DNA of 64,000 nucleotides from the NCBI RefSeq assembly GCF_000203815.1, contig NW_004457624.1, positions 2,480,001-2,544,000 of the forward strand. The letters run 5' to 3'. The notes under the pieces are model-generated. The model was not told the DNA's origin. It saw nothing but the letters and a program-made list of their open reading frames with translations, and did no database searches. A program made the translations under genes and the position numbers. Numbering within the stretch: the stretch's first letter is position 1; the number at the start of each line of letters is the position of its first letter. This document shows, one piece after another, positions 20,842-32,812 of the stretch. This DNA is from Cavenderia fasciculata. Its lineage: Eukaryota > Evosea > Eumycetozoa > Acytosteliales > Cavenderiaceae.

Positions 20842-23800
20842 TCAAATTTCAACAAATTGATGTTTATTATTTAAATCATTAAATTGAAGATTTAAAACAT
20901 TGTCAAATTCTGATTGAACAGATTGGTCGTGATCAATGACGACAATTGAATCTTTTTCTTTGAGATGATTACGAAGCAAGTCACAAATGACAGGCTTGAT
21001 CGTTTGGTCTAGATGGTTGGTTAGTTCATCTACCACCAATGTTGTGATTCTAGATCCAACATGGTTGAATATAACCTCGCTGAGTGCAAATGGACTGTAT
21101 GACAACTCTACACATCTTCTTTGACCTCCAGATAAAGAGTAGAAAGATCTTTCTGTGATTCTACCTTTATCATTATCATCAATTTCATATACTTGTAATG
21201 ATAAATCACCATTGTCAATGTCATCATGTCCATTTTCATCTCTAGTATTACTAATTGACAATGATGTAAATAACTTTCCTTTTGACAAGATTGATAAATA
21301 TTCATTTGCATAATTTTCAATTTCTTTGACAACAGAGTTTAATACCATGACTGATATACCGTCACTTCCAAAGGCACGTTCCCAAAACACAAGTCTATCC
21401 AATTCCCTAGACTCTGTTTCAATGTTGTTTTGTAGGTTGGTTGAATCTTGTTGTAGTTTATCGATTTGTGCCATTCTTGCTTTTGACTGTGATTCGAATG
21501 GATTGACTTCATTCTCTAGTGCTTGTTTTTGACGTGTTAAATCTTCAATCGTTCTCTGAGAAAATTCGATACGATATCCAAAATTACCCTCTTGAATTTT
21601 AAGTTGTTGTAATGATGCATTGATCCTTTCACTTGTCTTTCCAAATCCAGTCATGGTTGTACGATTCTCTAGATTCAAAGCATCAATCTCTTGATCAATC
21701 GATAATTTTTGGTTATCCAAATCGGCCAATTCACTCTGCTTTTCTTTTACTCGTTGTTGTAGTGTTTCCATCTTGGTCAGTTGCAATGATTGGTCAATCA
21801 GTTGACCGCACTCTCCACATTGTACATTATCCAATCCCTGCTTACTATGCTTTTCTAAATGTTTTTTAGATTTTTGCAATTCTGCTATCTCCTTGTTGAT
21901 ATTTCCAACCTTGAATTCATTGTTGAATAGACGTTTATGTGTCATGGTATGACGTCTATGGTATTCTTCTTGATACTCTTTTCTCTCCAAATCCAAATGT
22001 TTCATATCATTTAATAGTTCGTCTCTTTGTTCTTGTATTTCTTGTTGTTGTTGTTTTTTAAGATTATTTTGAATATCAAGTTCTTCCAATTCCCTTTTCT
22101 CCTTTTCCAATTGATTTTCTATTCTTTTTACTCTTGTTTGACGATTTGAGTCCCATTCAAGAGTTGATTCTTCATAATCGATATCTGTCCAAGTTGATAA
22201 TTGAGCAGTCATTCTATTCAATTTTGTTTCCAATTCGGTTACCAAATTCTCTTGTTTCTTTCTTTGTTCCTTTGCAATCTTGTGAGCGGGTATACATAGA
22301 CCGAGCGAGAAGGCACGTGACAACAACTCTTTTCGACGACGATCACTGTCTGTCACGAAATTACTGATACTACCCTGACCCATATACACACACATTCTAA
22401 AGAGGTCATAGTCCAACCCAATAATATTATTGATCAGCGACTGTTGATCGCTTACACCTTGTCTGAGTGTTGCATCCAATCCATTGATTTCAACCTTGGC
22501 ACCCTTTCCTCTAGTTTTTGAACGAGTAATGGAAATGTCACGACCATCTACCTGTAATCTAACGGTGACCTTGCACATCTTGGCTCGATCATTAATCACC
22601 TCATCACCTTTGATAGAAGATGATGAAGATGCTTGTTTTCTAGGTGAAGTGTTACCATAGATTGCCCAAACCATCGATTCGAATAGACTACTCTTTCCAG
22701 ATCCCATCTGTCCACGAATCATCAACATTCGATAATCAGACAGTGACAATGTCAATGGTCCTGTAATACTACAGAAATCAGTAACTTCAATCTCTTTAAT
22801 TGATACCTTTCTACCCATTGGTCTAATCATTGTATCTTTTACCAAATCCAATACATCCATTCCTTTTTTAACCATCTCTTCATTATTGATACTATCTAAT
22901 GTTGGTTGTTTCAATTTTACATATTCAATTATAAAATCATCCAATGATTTATGATTATTATTATATTTCTCTTTTAATTTTGAAATATCAAAAGTAGTAG
23001 AAAAAGTAGATGAAGTAGATGATGATGAAGAAGATGATGAGGAGGGGATACTATTATTATTATTATTATTTGATTCTTGATTAATCATAACTCTTCTAAT
23101 ATCTAAAAGAGGAGGTAAAGATTCCAAAGTATTGATAAATTCATTAGATTTCATTGATTCTTTGGTTGCTCTAATCTCTACAATATCATTCTTTTGAACT
23201 TTTGATGATAATGATAAAGTTGACTTGAAATCTTGTGGATAGGTTAATCTCCAATGTTTTGGAGTATCATCGAAATTGATAAATTGAGGTTGAATAGAAT
23301 GAGAGGATACAATAGCAACACCATGTGGGTCATTCATTTCACCAAAGTTTTGTTGATATGGACTACCTATATACCAAGAGTTGTTTCCTATTAATTGTCT
23401 CTTGTGATAATGACCACAATAAGTAGCACGTAGACTAGACAATAGAGAAGCATCTACTTTACCACTAGACAAATATCCACCGTTTGAAGTGGCACCTTTC
23501 AATTCTGCATGTGCAAATACAGTCCAATCCTTTGCATTATCAATGCCTCCTTGTTGTTCTACCAAATCCTTGAATAATTGGTTTTGTGCAGAGTTTGATT
23601 CTCTCCATGGTAGATAGGCACATTTCTCTTGTTCATTGATGATTGGGTCTGTAGCCACTTGAATGTTATCAAATAGACGAAAAAACTCTATTCCATGAAT
23701 GATACCATCAACACTAACTTGATCATGATTACCTGGAATAAAGATGGCATCGACACCATCCTTTTTCCAACGATCAAACTCTTTGAGCAATGCATCAATA

Positions 23801-24154
23801 TGACGCACCTGTACAATATTTCTTTGATGCCAAAAATCACCTAAAAAGACAACTGGCAACCCTTTACTAGTCGATAGATCACGTACTCTTGACAATACAT
23901 CGATGGTTCGATCAAGTGTTTTCGATGACACATGTAAATCTGTAAATAATAATTTCTTCCATCTAATAAAGAACATGTTAGAGATTGACTATACATATAC
24001 ATATAATAATTACATACTCGGTTGATGGTTTATTTGAACTACTACTATAGTTTCTTTGTCCAACAAGTACATTTGTAGTTGTATTTGTATTAACTAGTCG
24101 TACTTGATTGACACATGATAATGATTTAGATGAAGATAATAATAATCTATTCAT
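20842..24154 (-). CDS. mitochondrial-type SbcD/Mre11-SbcC/Rad50 fusion protein
   Basis: Two exons (24154-24018, 23962-20842) give 1085 residues. The 46-residue first exon is Ser/Asn/Arg-rich without acids and ends VGQRNYSSSSN, like a cleavable mitochondrial presequence. Next comes a calcineurin-like nuclease domain of the SbcD/Mre11 type: TDLHV (about 53-57), GDFWHQR (87), GNHD (123-126), HAE (197) and GHYHKR (229). A Ser/Asn linker leads to an SbcC/Rad50-type ATPase: Walker A GQMGSGKSS (about 463), short coiled coils around a zinc-hook CGEC (761-764), signature SLSGGQRR (988), Walker B TLVVDE (1020) and H-loop VVIDHD (1056). All catalytic motifs look intact. Nuclease and ATPase are normally two proteins (SbcD+SbcC, Mre11+Rad50, phage T4 gp47+gp46). 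The coiled coil is short, closer to phage or bacterial than nuclear Rad50. Predicted role: processing or degrading DNA ends in mitochondria. Confidence 0.9.
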
Positions 24155-24689
24155 CTCATCTCATTGAGAGTATACTCTATTACTATTTAGATGTGTGATC
24201 TGTGTTAATGTAAATATGAAGATGAAATATTTGAAGTTTCTTTTTTACACTCATGATGACGTACTTTTGCAAATCAAAAGTACCTACTTGCAATTAATCT
24301 ATTAAAAAAGTATGTAACTCTAAATCTATTATTTATAAACCATTTTCCAACCAACTAACATACTGGTTACTAAAGAATATGATAGTTTTCCAGATGATAG
24401 AATTGATTCTATTGCACTCTTATTTCAAAGATATTATATCCTGATCAAAATTTGATTTATAACTAAATTAGCAATTCAATGTTATTTGATCAAAACCACA
24501 ATAACAACTGTACAACAAAAATCAAGAAGAACATATTGGGCGATTCAAAGAGTGGAACTTGTGCATAAAAGAAAAATCGGAGGAGATATACAAAAGAAAT
24601 GGATTGGCTGTAAATATGAAGAGGCAGTAGCTGAGAAAAATAAATAATAAATAATACAATGGTGGCTCTGAATTTAATTAATTTTATTA
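24155..24689. other. intergenic region
   Basis: This is the 5' flank of the fusion gene. A three-codon upstream frame (ATG AGA TGA) sits a few bases before the start codon. The rest is A/T-rich with no gene seen. Confidence 0.5.
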
Positions 24690-25430
24690 AAGGATCAATT
24701 CAAGAACATGGTTTGGTTACTCTTTAAACTTTTTAGCTTGTCTTGTAACTGAGGAAAGTGGTGGAGGTCCGTCCCGAATTCGCTCTTTTAAGACTTTTGA
24801 TACCTAAAACTCCGCGTAGTGACGGAGGAAAGTAGTTGTAAAGTTTGGCAAGGACAATTGGCTCTTTGACCCCTCAACGTCCGGTTGGTAACCAACAATA
24901 ATATTCCTCCACCTTTAGGAAGATTTGCCTTTTTCAATTCCTTCAAGATCTCTTCGAACGTGATTACGACATCTGGCTTGAGAGAGTGTTTACCTTGACC
25001 AGCGATGAATAGACCACCAATATTTTGGAACCAATCATATGGTGCCCCACCACCATTTATATATTCATCGCCATTTTTTTTTCTATCGACAGGAATGTGA
25101 GCATCCCTCTCGGCGTTTGGTTTGATCCAGGAATCTTGGTAGTTAGTTATTTCTCCTTGACAGGAATAAAATCGATTTTGTTCCTGTCAAAGAGGAATAA
25201 CTCCAAAAGTCTAGGCCATCCACCCAAGCTGTGTAACAAAAGGAGGGCAGCGTCAATAGAGGGGTAGTCCCCAGTGATATCTAATTTGGTAAGACCCGGT
25301 GAAAGAAGGTACACCATCGATACCAGATGCGATGATGTCTTGACGACGAGAATCAGTGCAATGTCAGATGACGATGATTGTTTGGTAACTTTTGAGATTG
25401 CGTGTATATATATATATATATACAAGTACG
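24690..25430 (-). pseudogene. decayed gene, unrecognised (leucine-rich-like segment)
   Basis: Minus-strand frames look coding in three pieces. The first is 25400-25147, with LLSPGLTKLDITGDYPSIDA and LLLLHSLGGWPRLLELFLFD, which resembles the LRR-like repeats of some dictyostelid proteins. The second is about 25140-24890, with GGAPYDWFQNIGGLFIAGQG and VVITFEEILKELKKANLPKG. The third is about 24890-24760, with EPIVLAKLYNYFPPSLRG. The pieces lie in different frames without good splice sites and with stops between them. GC content is above the flanks. I read it as a dead gene but cannot name it. Confidence 0.4.
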
Positions 25431-25652
25431 TCACTTGACGTAAAAGACAATACAGCCACAACTTGTGAACTTGAACAAGTCTCAGAGATTGTAAATAAAA
25501 TTGAAAATAAATAAATTAATATTTAGAAAAAAAAACTACTTAAGTTTTATTCGTCTTGTTACCACCCCACTACTAGTTTATAATCATTTTACAAATATAC
25601 CATCTATATCCCTTTCCTTTTTATTTATTTCTATTTATTTATAGAATAGCTG

Positions 25653-27267
25653 ATGAACAGACCAAATACAGTTAGTGAAAGAATAAGAAATGTTGCTACA
25701 GAGGCATTAGCAAAGTATAATGGCAAATTGGGTCAAACCTATGATTGGGATGAGATATCAAAACACAATACAAAGACTGACTTTTGGACGGTTGTAGGTG
25801 CATACGTATACGACTTGACTGCCTATCTCAACTATCATCCTGGTGGATTCAACCTATTGTTTAGAATAGGTGGTCAAAATGGTACAAACGACTTTGAAGC
25901 AATGTTTCACAGTAAGAATGCTCGTCTCATTCTTGAATGTTTTTGTATTGGTAGATTAAAAGGTGGTGCGACCTCTTCTTCTTCATCAAAGTTACAACAA
26001 CCACAATCATCAATGGCTGCACCATCACTACTTTCACCCTCTTATAGAGCTCCTCCTCCTCCATCATCCCTTCCACCAAAGTTGGTACCTTCTTCATCGA
26101 CGTCTTCATCAACTCTGTCAATATCATCTACAACAACTTCTTTAATTTCAACATTAAATATTAAAGATACAAATATTAACAATCATCAAAAATCGTCGAC
26201 GATTTCAACATCAATTTCATTTAAAATGTTTGAAGGAAAGATTATATCAAAAGAAATGGCATCTAGTGATTCATTCCATTTGCAAGTTGAAATACCAACT
26301 GAAAAGACATTCAACCAAGCACATCATTGGGTTCATCCACTTACTCATGTTTCAGTTGCCAACAATAACAATGAATTTAACAGTTATACTCCTATCAATG
26401 CATCTGTTATTGGAAACAAAACTCATCTTTACTTTTTAATCAAAGTATGTAAAATAATAATAATAATAATAATACTAATAATGTTGTATTAATATTTGAT
26501 ATTAATTTCTTATTGTTGTCTGTTTATAGAGTTATACCAATGGTAATATATCAAGATATTTATCAACTAAAACAATTGGAGATACTCTAAGATTAAGAGG
26601 ACCCATTAAAACACACCAAGAATTTAAATTGGATAATTATTCACATCCCTATCTAGTTTGTATTGCTGGTGGTACAGGCATTACACCAATCATTCAAATG
26701 TTGAATGTATTATTCCCACTTGAAGAAAAAGAAAAAGAAAAAGAAGAAAAAGTAGAAATAGAAACCAATCAATCTCTATTTGATTCTCCTCCTCCTCCTA
26801 TCTCTATTTCTACAACATCTTCCTCTTCTTCTTCTTCTTCTTCGACTACAATTTCACTTCAACCAAAACCACATTTAATATTAATCTATTCAAATTCCAA
26901 ATCATCTGATATATTGTATAAAAAAGAATTGGAAACTATTCAACAAAAATATCATACTCATTTCACATTATATCATGTCATAACAAAAGAAGAAGAAGAA
27001 GAAGAAAATAATAATAATATTAATATTAATAATAATAATAATAATAATCAAGATACAACTACTAATAATAATAATAATAGAATTAAAACATTTTATGGAC
27101 AAAGACTTGGATTTGAGTTATTACGTAAATGTTATATGAATCATGAATCGCTGACCTTGGAAAATAACAGTGTAGTATTATGTGGACCATTGGCATTTAA
27201 CCAATCACTAAGTGACCAATTATCAACCATTGGTTATGAAAAGAATAAATTAATTATTTTGGAATAA
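25653..27267 (+). CDS. cytochrome b5 - NADH-cytochrome b5 reductase fusion (Ncb5or-like)
   Basis: Two exons (25653-26444, 26530-27267) give 509 residues. Residues ~40-110 form a cytochrome b5 domain: YHPGG with the first haem His, then AMFHSKNA with the second. A Ser/Pro linker follows. The reductase part begins near residue 195: SYTPIN (the FAD motif, normally R-x-Y-T-P), a TYNGNISRYL-type turn written here SYTNGNISRYL, AGGTGITPIIQML for NAD(P)H, and VVLCGP near the end. Poly-Glu/Asn and Ser/Pro inserts sit between reductase motifs. It has no membrane anchor. The layout of soluble b5, linker and b5-reductase matches the NCB5OR type. The usual Arg of the FAD motif appears replaced (N-S-Y-T-P). 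Likely a redox enzyme feeding electrons to lipid desaturation or similar. Confidence 0.85.
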
Positions 27268-27530
27268 GAATAATAATCCAAGAGGATGATTAATTAATTA
27301 AAAAAAAAGGTTTAGGTTTGTTTTATTTTTACTTTGTACTATTATATAAGGTTTGGTTGTGAGTTGTATAAGGATTGGTTGATTTGGTATGTAATATTAT
27401 CCTCTAATATATAAATAAATAAATAAATAGTTATAGGAGGAATAAATGAATGAAATTGAAAATGTATGTGTGTGCGGCATTTTAAAATGGAAATAAGGTT
27501 TGATAGGTTGATCAATTGTTTCATTATTGA

Positions 27531-28244
27531 TTATTTTTGAACACTAATCATTTGATAAGCACCAATAAAAGCAGAGATGAGACCACAAGTACCAACTGTA
27601 CCTTGATTGGTTTGATAGATTTTAAGGAGATTGGCGGCAATGACAGAGTCTGCACCATTCTTGAAGCAATTGAGATAGAGCTCGTGCTTTTTCTTGAGGA
27701 CGGCAACATATTGGTCGCTATTAATGTCTACGCCGTCCTTGATGAGTTGCTTCTCCTTTCTGAGAGTAACACTGAGTGCATTCATATCGATGATGATCGA
27801 AGACACGAGACCAAACAACCAAGAGATGGAGCTGTACCATCCGAGTCGTGCGGTGTCGAGTTTGGTGAATCCAATGTTGGTCGACCAGATCAAATTGTCA
27901 AACACCCAATAGAAATACATGCCCAACTGACGAATCAATGCCAACATGTTGAGGAATTGGTGACAGTTGCCTTGACGCAACATCTGCAAGATCTTTTGTT
28001 GCTCTTGCATCGTGTTACCCAATCTCCACACCTTACGTGCACTACCACTCGATGTCTCTAGCTTCTTCATCACTTCCATCCAATGTTTGTTCTTTTGTCG
28101 CAATGCTATATATCCAAACAACTTGGCTCCATATTGAAGTATCTTTGCTAACTTGTCTTTACCAGATGTCTGTGCAAACAATTTAACCAATGTCTCTGTA
28201 TATGAATTCATTGATACTATTACTGATTTTGATAAATTTGTCAT
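27531..28244 (-). CDS. pex11: PEX11 peroxisomal membrane proliferation protein
   Basis: A single exon encodes 237 residues, the normal size for PEX11. The N-terminal amphipathic part (SYTETLVKLFAQTSGKDKLAKILQYGAKLFGY) matches the family's membrane-bending helix. The middle has RQLGMYFYWVFDNLIWSTNIG, another strong family signature. A hydrophobic stretch at about 135-155 and a C-terminal TCGLISAFIGAYQMI segment serve as membrane spans. PEX11 elongates and divides peroxisomes. The gene converges on the b5-reductase gene, 260 bases apart. Confidence 0.93.
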   Translation of the reverse strand: MTNLSKSVIVSMNSYTETLVKLFAQTSGKDKLAKILQYGAKLFGYIALRQKNKHWMEVMKKLETSSGSARKVWRLGNTMQEQQKILQMLRQGNCHQFLNMLALIRQLGMYFYWVFDNLIWSTNIGFTKLDTARLGWYSSISWLFGLVSSIIIDMNALSVTLRKEKQLIKDGVDINSDQYVAVLKKKHELYLNCFKNGADSVIAANLLKIYQTNQGTVGTCGLISAFIGAYQMISVQK

Positions 28245-29247
28245 GATTTATTTATATCTTATCTATCTATAGATAATATATAATATATAAATGTGATTAT
28301 TAATGAACTACTCTAATTAATCAGCTGCTTCTTTGCTTGCAACATATATATTTTTGAATAATTTAAAAAAAAGAAAAAGAAAACCGAGATGAGATGGTGA
28401 AGATCATTAGAAACCGTGTATCTTACATTATTAGTATTATTATTTCTTTTTATCTGTTTCTCTGTGTGTGTATGTGTATATATATATATATTACAACTAT
28501 AATTAGTGATTGTTGTTACAACAATGAAATGAAATTGAATTGGCAAATGAAATTGACTTTAGTGTAAATGCGTAATAGGAAAGAGGAAAAGAAGATCCAA
28601 AGTAGAGAGTTTTTGTTTTTTTTGTTTAAATGAATGATACGATTTATTTCCTTTTGTGGAGAGTGAATGCATAATAATAATCAGTAAACATACAAACAAT
28701 GCTTACTTTATTTACTCCTCCTCCTGTACACGGTACTTGGCATTTTACCGTTTTATCTCTACATTGGAAAAGAGTGGCATCCCTTTCTTCTTCAATTATT
28801 TCTCTTTTTGTGTGTGTGTGTAAGAGAGGAGAGAATAGAGAACAACCCCATATAATATAACACATGTGTCTAATTGGTTTGTAGGCAATAGGTTCAACCC
28901 CCACTTATTATTATTATTATTATGTAGGGGTGTGACTAGAAAGAGAGACTGAGGAGGGTGATACCAGCGAGATCAATGATGATGTTGTTTGTTTTTTTGT
29001 TCATGCATTAATAATAATAATAATGACATGGTTCCATGCTAACGTATGTGCAATTGTTAAATTTCTTTTAATAATAATAATTTAGAGACAAAGACAAAGA
29101 GAGAGAGATAGATAGATAGAACAACAGTAATACAATTGTTTTTTTTATCCCTATCTATATAATTTTAAATATATTTTACTACTTTCGAATTTAGAGCAAG
29201 GATAAGGAATAGGAATAGGAATAGGAATAGGAAACCAAGTTTAAAAT
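28245..29247. other. 1-kb intergenic region
   Basis: It contains TG/TA and ATT microsatellites (TGTGTGTG near 28810, ATT near 28900-28922), an AGAGAGAG/GATAGATA block near 29100 and a GGAATA repeat (29205-29232). No frame has coding character. It divides PEX11 (leftward) from the His-rich protein gene (rightward), so it likely holds both promoters. Confidence 0.5.
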
Positions 29248-30380
29248 ATGCAATCTTTGGAGAGTTTTATAACATCTCCATCATCACTATTACATGGAAA
29301 ACAACAACAAGAGACATCAATTGAGTTTCAAAGTTTAGCTGGTATGATTTATTTATTTATTTATTTTGGAATTGAAGACGCTGACCACCATTATTATTAA
29401 TCATTAAATCTTTCTTTTATTTTAGATCATCCAAGTCATCATCATAATCATCCACATAACCATAACCATCATAATCATCACGATCATCATCACCACCACC
29501 ATCCACATCATCACCATCCACATTACGACCATCATCATCACCATGAAGATGAATTTCCATATGATAATACACCCAATGATCATGGAGGTATTGAACTTGG
29601 TAAAGGAACTAATCGAGGAGGAGGAGGAGGAGTAGGAATTAATATACCTCCAATTCAACAACAACAACAACAAGTACAACAATCTCACCCAATTTTCAAT
29701 ACTGGAAGAATGAGAACATCAGGACCAAGAGTAGTACCAGATGTAGTGTTAACTGAACCACCTCGTCCAACAGGTCTCTTGATGAGATTTATTTTCCTTT
29801 TCCATCCAATCCTTTTATTCCTCTTTGTTCTTCCAGGTATCCTATCGTTTTGGATTCTGTTTATCACTGGTGTCAATTCAGTCAAACCATACTTTTATAT
29901 TGTTTTCCTACTCGTACCATTTATATTCCAAATCATCTTATTGATCTACCATTCTAGATCTTGTTTATTCCTAAGTTATGGTAGACAAGCTGTTTCAAGA
30001 AAGTGTAAGAATTAAATAATAATAATAATCAAATTTGAAATCAATAACTATTAATACTAATTTTCTATTTTCTAGTTTATAATGGTAGTCCATTGGATGA
30101 TCAAAGATATCAATTGGTTGATTTACATACACATAGTGTTGTAGCATTATTGGATAAAAGCATTCAAGATGAGAGAGCATTCTATCTCTATCTACCCATC
30201 TCTAATCAAGTATTTAATATGACCTATTATCATACTACCTTTAGAATCAATCCAATTGGACAATGGCAAGTCATCTTTACTTGGAAGGCTCTTTTATCAT
30301 TCCTTGTATTTGGTCTATTGATCACTGAATTTATTCTATTGATTGCTCTTAGATCTTGGTTTGCTGATTTATTTCAATAA
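29248..30380 (+). CDS. multi-span membrane protein with His-rich cytosolic-type N-terminus
   Basis: Three exons (29248-29341, 29426-30004, 30076-30380) give 325 residues. Residues ~33-75 contain 27 histidines in about 44 positions. A Gly run, a Gln run and then three or more hydrophobic segments follow (FIFLFHPILLFLFVLPGILSF with ILFITGV, FYIVFLLVPFIFQIILLIY and LLSFLVFGLLITEFILLIAL). Between the last two lies a conserved-looking loop (SPLDDQRYQLVDLHTHSVVALLDKS). I do not recognise the family. A His cluster next to membrane spans suggests metal (Zn, Ni, Cu) binding or pH sensing, but that is inference from composition. Confidence 0.75.
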
Positions 30381-30739
30381 GTAATAATAATATTAATAAT
30401 AGGAATCATTTAAAATTTAATTTGTATATCTCTTTTTTTTGTTTTTTTCCTTCTCTTCCTCCTCCTCCTCCAATCAATCAAATTCAAATATGAATAATAG
30501 TAATAATTTTGTACTAAAATATAATAGGACAACCTTGTTTGTAAATAATTAAATATATAATAATAACTTAGTAATAGAATAATAACCTATTAACTTGGAC
30601 TACTCCATTCCAGGTTTGTTTTGTTTTTTTTTTTTTTTTTTTTTTTGAAACATTAGAATCGATTTTGAAAATATATAAATAAATATATTAATATTTATAT
30701 TTATAATCAAATATACCCCTGATCTATCGTATAGTAGGA
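30381..30739. other. intergenic region between convergent genes
   Basis: A/T-rich, with a 22-base T run near 30627. No gene seen. It should hold the two 3' ends. Confidence 0.5.
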
Positions 30740-32168
30740 TTATTGTTGTTTTGATTTTTTATTAATATGTTTTGGTGAGTTTGTACCAGATGAATTGGTT
30801 GATTGATCTCCATTGTTATTAATATTTTCTTTTTGATGTTTGGAACCTGTTAATTTGGTGATAATCTTTTTACCGGCATATAGTTTATCGGCATCATGTA
30901 CCCAATATAGACCACCAGATGAAGTAAATCCAAATAATGATTCATGTCCATTGAGTTTGGTGATACCTAACCATCTCGAATCTACACGGATTCCTGCAAA
31001 GTGGTCTGATCCACTGGATCCATCATAGTCACCTGCTAAAATCTCTGAATCCATTCCACTGACATAGCAAACACCTTTTAGTTTATCGGAAAAGTTGATT
31101 CCAGTGATTTCATATTTCAAACAGCCAGACCAATTACCAACATTTGCCCATCTCTTTGATTCATATACATGTATTGTTCTACCTTCACCTCCAACTGCTA
31201 CCAATCCATTTGTTGATGTTTCCAATGAATAAATATTTGATGTTGTTGGCTAAACCAAAAATAAATAAACAAAATAAATTATTATTATTAATAACGTATT
31301 CATTTAATTATTGACAGGTTCTCTCTCTCTATTGACATACAATGAATTTTTGAATGATTTCTTTTGTTTTAGTATCAATGATATTTAATTGATTTTGTTC
31401 AGAGACTGCCAACAAGTGAGAATCGTCTTTATGAAGGTATGCTATTTGAGTTGGATGATTGGCAAGACTATATGAGGATACTAGTTTACCGTTGTCATAG
31501 ATACGAACTTGTTTATCGTAGAATGAACATGATGCAATGATATTGGGTGATGTATGGTTGACTGAAACACCACACCATCCAGGTTCACTCTTGTTGTCTG
31601 ATGTGATACTATATCTAAAGTTTAGTGTAGATATGCCAGTATCACCATTGACAGTATTATCAAACACAGAGATATTTCCTTTGTTATCTATTACTGCCAA
31701 TGTATCTAAGCTGCTACCAGTTCCTCCTCTTGAATATGCAATCGATTGAATCTCCCTTGTCAACTTTGAATCAATGATTGTTTCACCAATACATTCATCT
31801 ATTTGAATGGGTGCAGGTATACCTTTAATCTTTGTACTTTTCTTTGTATAATTGTTTGGGAATTTAATCTATATATCATCCATCATATGAGATAGATGTT
31901 GTAATCAAATGTTAGAGAGATTGTATCTAATATCATTGGATTGATCAACTTCAATTCAATTCACCGGCACACATACATTCAAGTTTACTATATCAGTACC
32001 TGTAGCTATGATGGATGATGTTGGTGATGAAAAGACTGCACGACTCGACAAGATATTAGCAGGTGATGTATTCTTGATTCCTTTCAACTTTGCGCAGAAT
32101 ATAGTACATCCTGTTGACTCTTCTACTACTGCTGTTGTTTCTGCTGTTGTATTATTATTATTCTCCAT
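30740..32168 (-). CDS. WD40-like beta-propeller protein
   Basis: Three exons (32168-31977, 31868-31341, 31249-30740) give 409 residues. Repeats with WD40-type blades are visible: SIAYSRGGTGSSLDTLAVIDNKGNISVFD, GVSVNHTSPNIIASCSFYDKQVRIYDNGK, QIAYLHKDDSHLLAVSEQNQLNIIDTK and LVAVGGEGRTIHVYESKRW. All introns are phase 0. The last 50 residues are Asn/Lys/Ser-rich and end KKSKQQ. I cannot say which complex it joins. The blade sequences are too degenerate to name a family, and nuclear-pore propellers are one possibility. Confidence 0.75.
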
Positions 32169-32812
32169 CTTATAAATATATTTGATCAAATATAATCTAA
32201 TTTAAAATAAAAAGACGAGTCGCTCATCTGTCTGTCTGTCTAATCATGAGTTCATTTTTTTCAACCATTTCTTTTGAAGGATAGATAATATTTAAAGTAT
32301 TATAACTTTATTAAAGTATAACTCTATTAAGTACATTATGTACCTTTCTATATATTAAATACATCATCATCATCATCGTCATCATAGTCAGAGAGAATGT
32401 GAGAGATAATAGAGTAGATGTTCGAAAACACCCAAGCCAAACAACTATATTTCCCACCCACAATCTGACCTATCATCTATCGCATCACTCTATCAAGTGT
32501 TCGGGTTGTCTCGTCTCTACACATTAATTAACAGAACGCAACTCTCACTCTCTTTCGAGAGCCATCCGAACGTAATGAATCTAATCCGGAAGGTTGATAG
32601 CGAGCCAAGTTTGGTTTTTTACACCAAGATCCCATGTTCTTGAAAAGGTGATGAAATTCATAGCCCTTTAATTAAATTCAATATCTCCTCTCTCTTCATC
32701 TCCTCTCTATCATCTCTTTCTCTTTCTTTTATTATCACTTTCTATTTGTATTTATTTATTTAAAAAGATAATTTAATTTATTATTATTTTATCAAAAGAA
32801 AGAAAGAAAGAA
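32169..32812. other. intergenic region between divergent WD40 and GH63 genes
   Basis: It has a TCA(TCA)n tract near 32367, dispersed TCTC tracts and a less A/T-rich island at about 32460-32640. No frame has coding character. The region likely holds both promoters. Confidence 0.5.

Noticed and set aside
23000-23050. Possibility that the nuclease and ATPase parts of the fusion gene are two genes joined by assembly error
   Set aside because: The frame runs continuously through a Ser/Asn linker without stop, start or promoter-like gap, and the ATPase part has no good independent start codon. RNA evidence would still be decisive.
28878-28910. B-box-like word GGTTCAACCCC suggesting a tRNA
   Set aside because: No paired T stem, no A box at the right distance and no cloverleaf can be folded.
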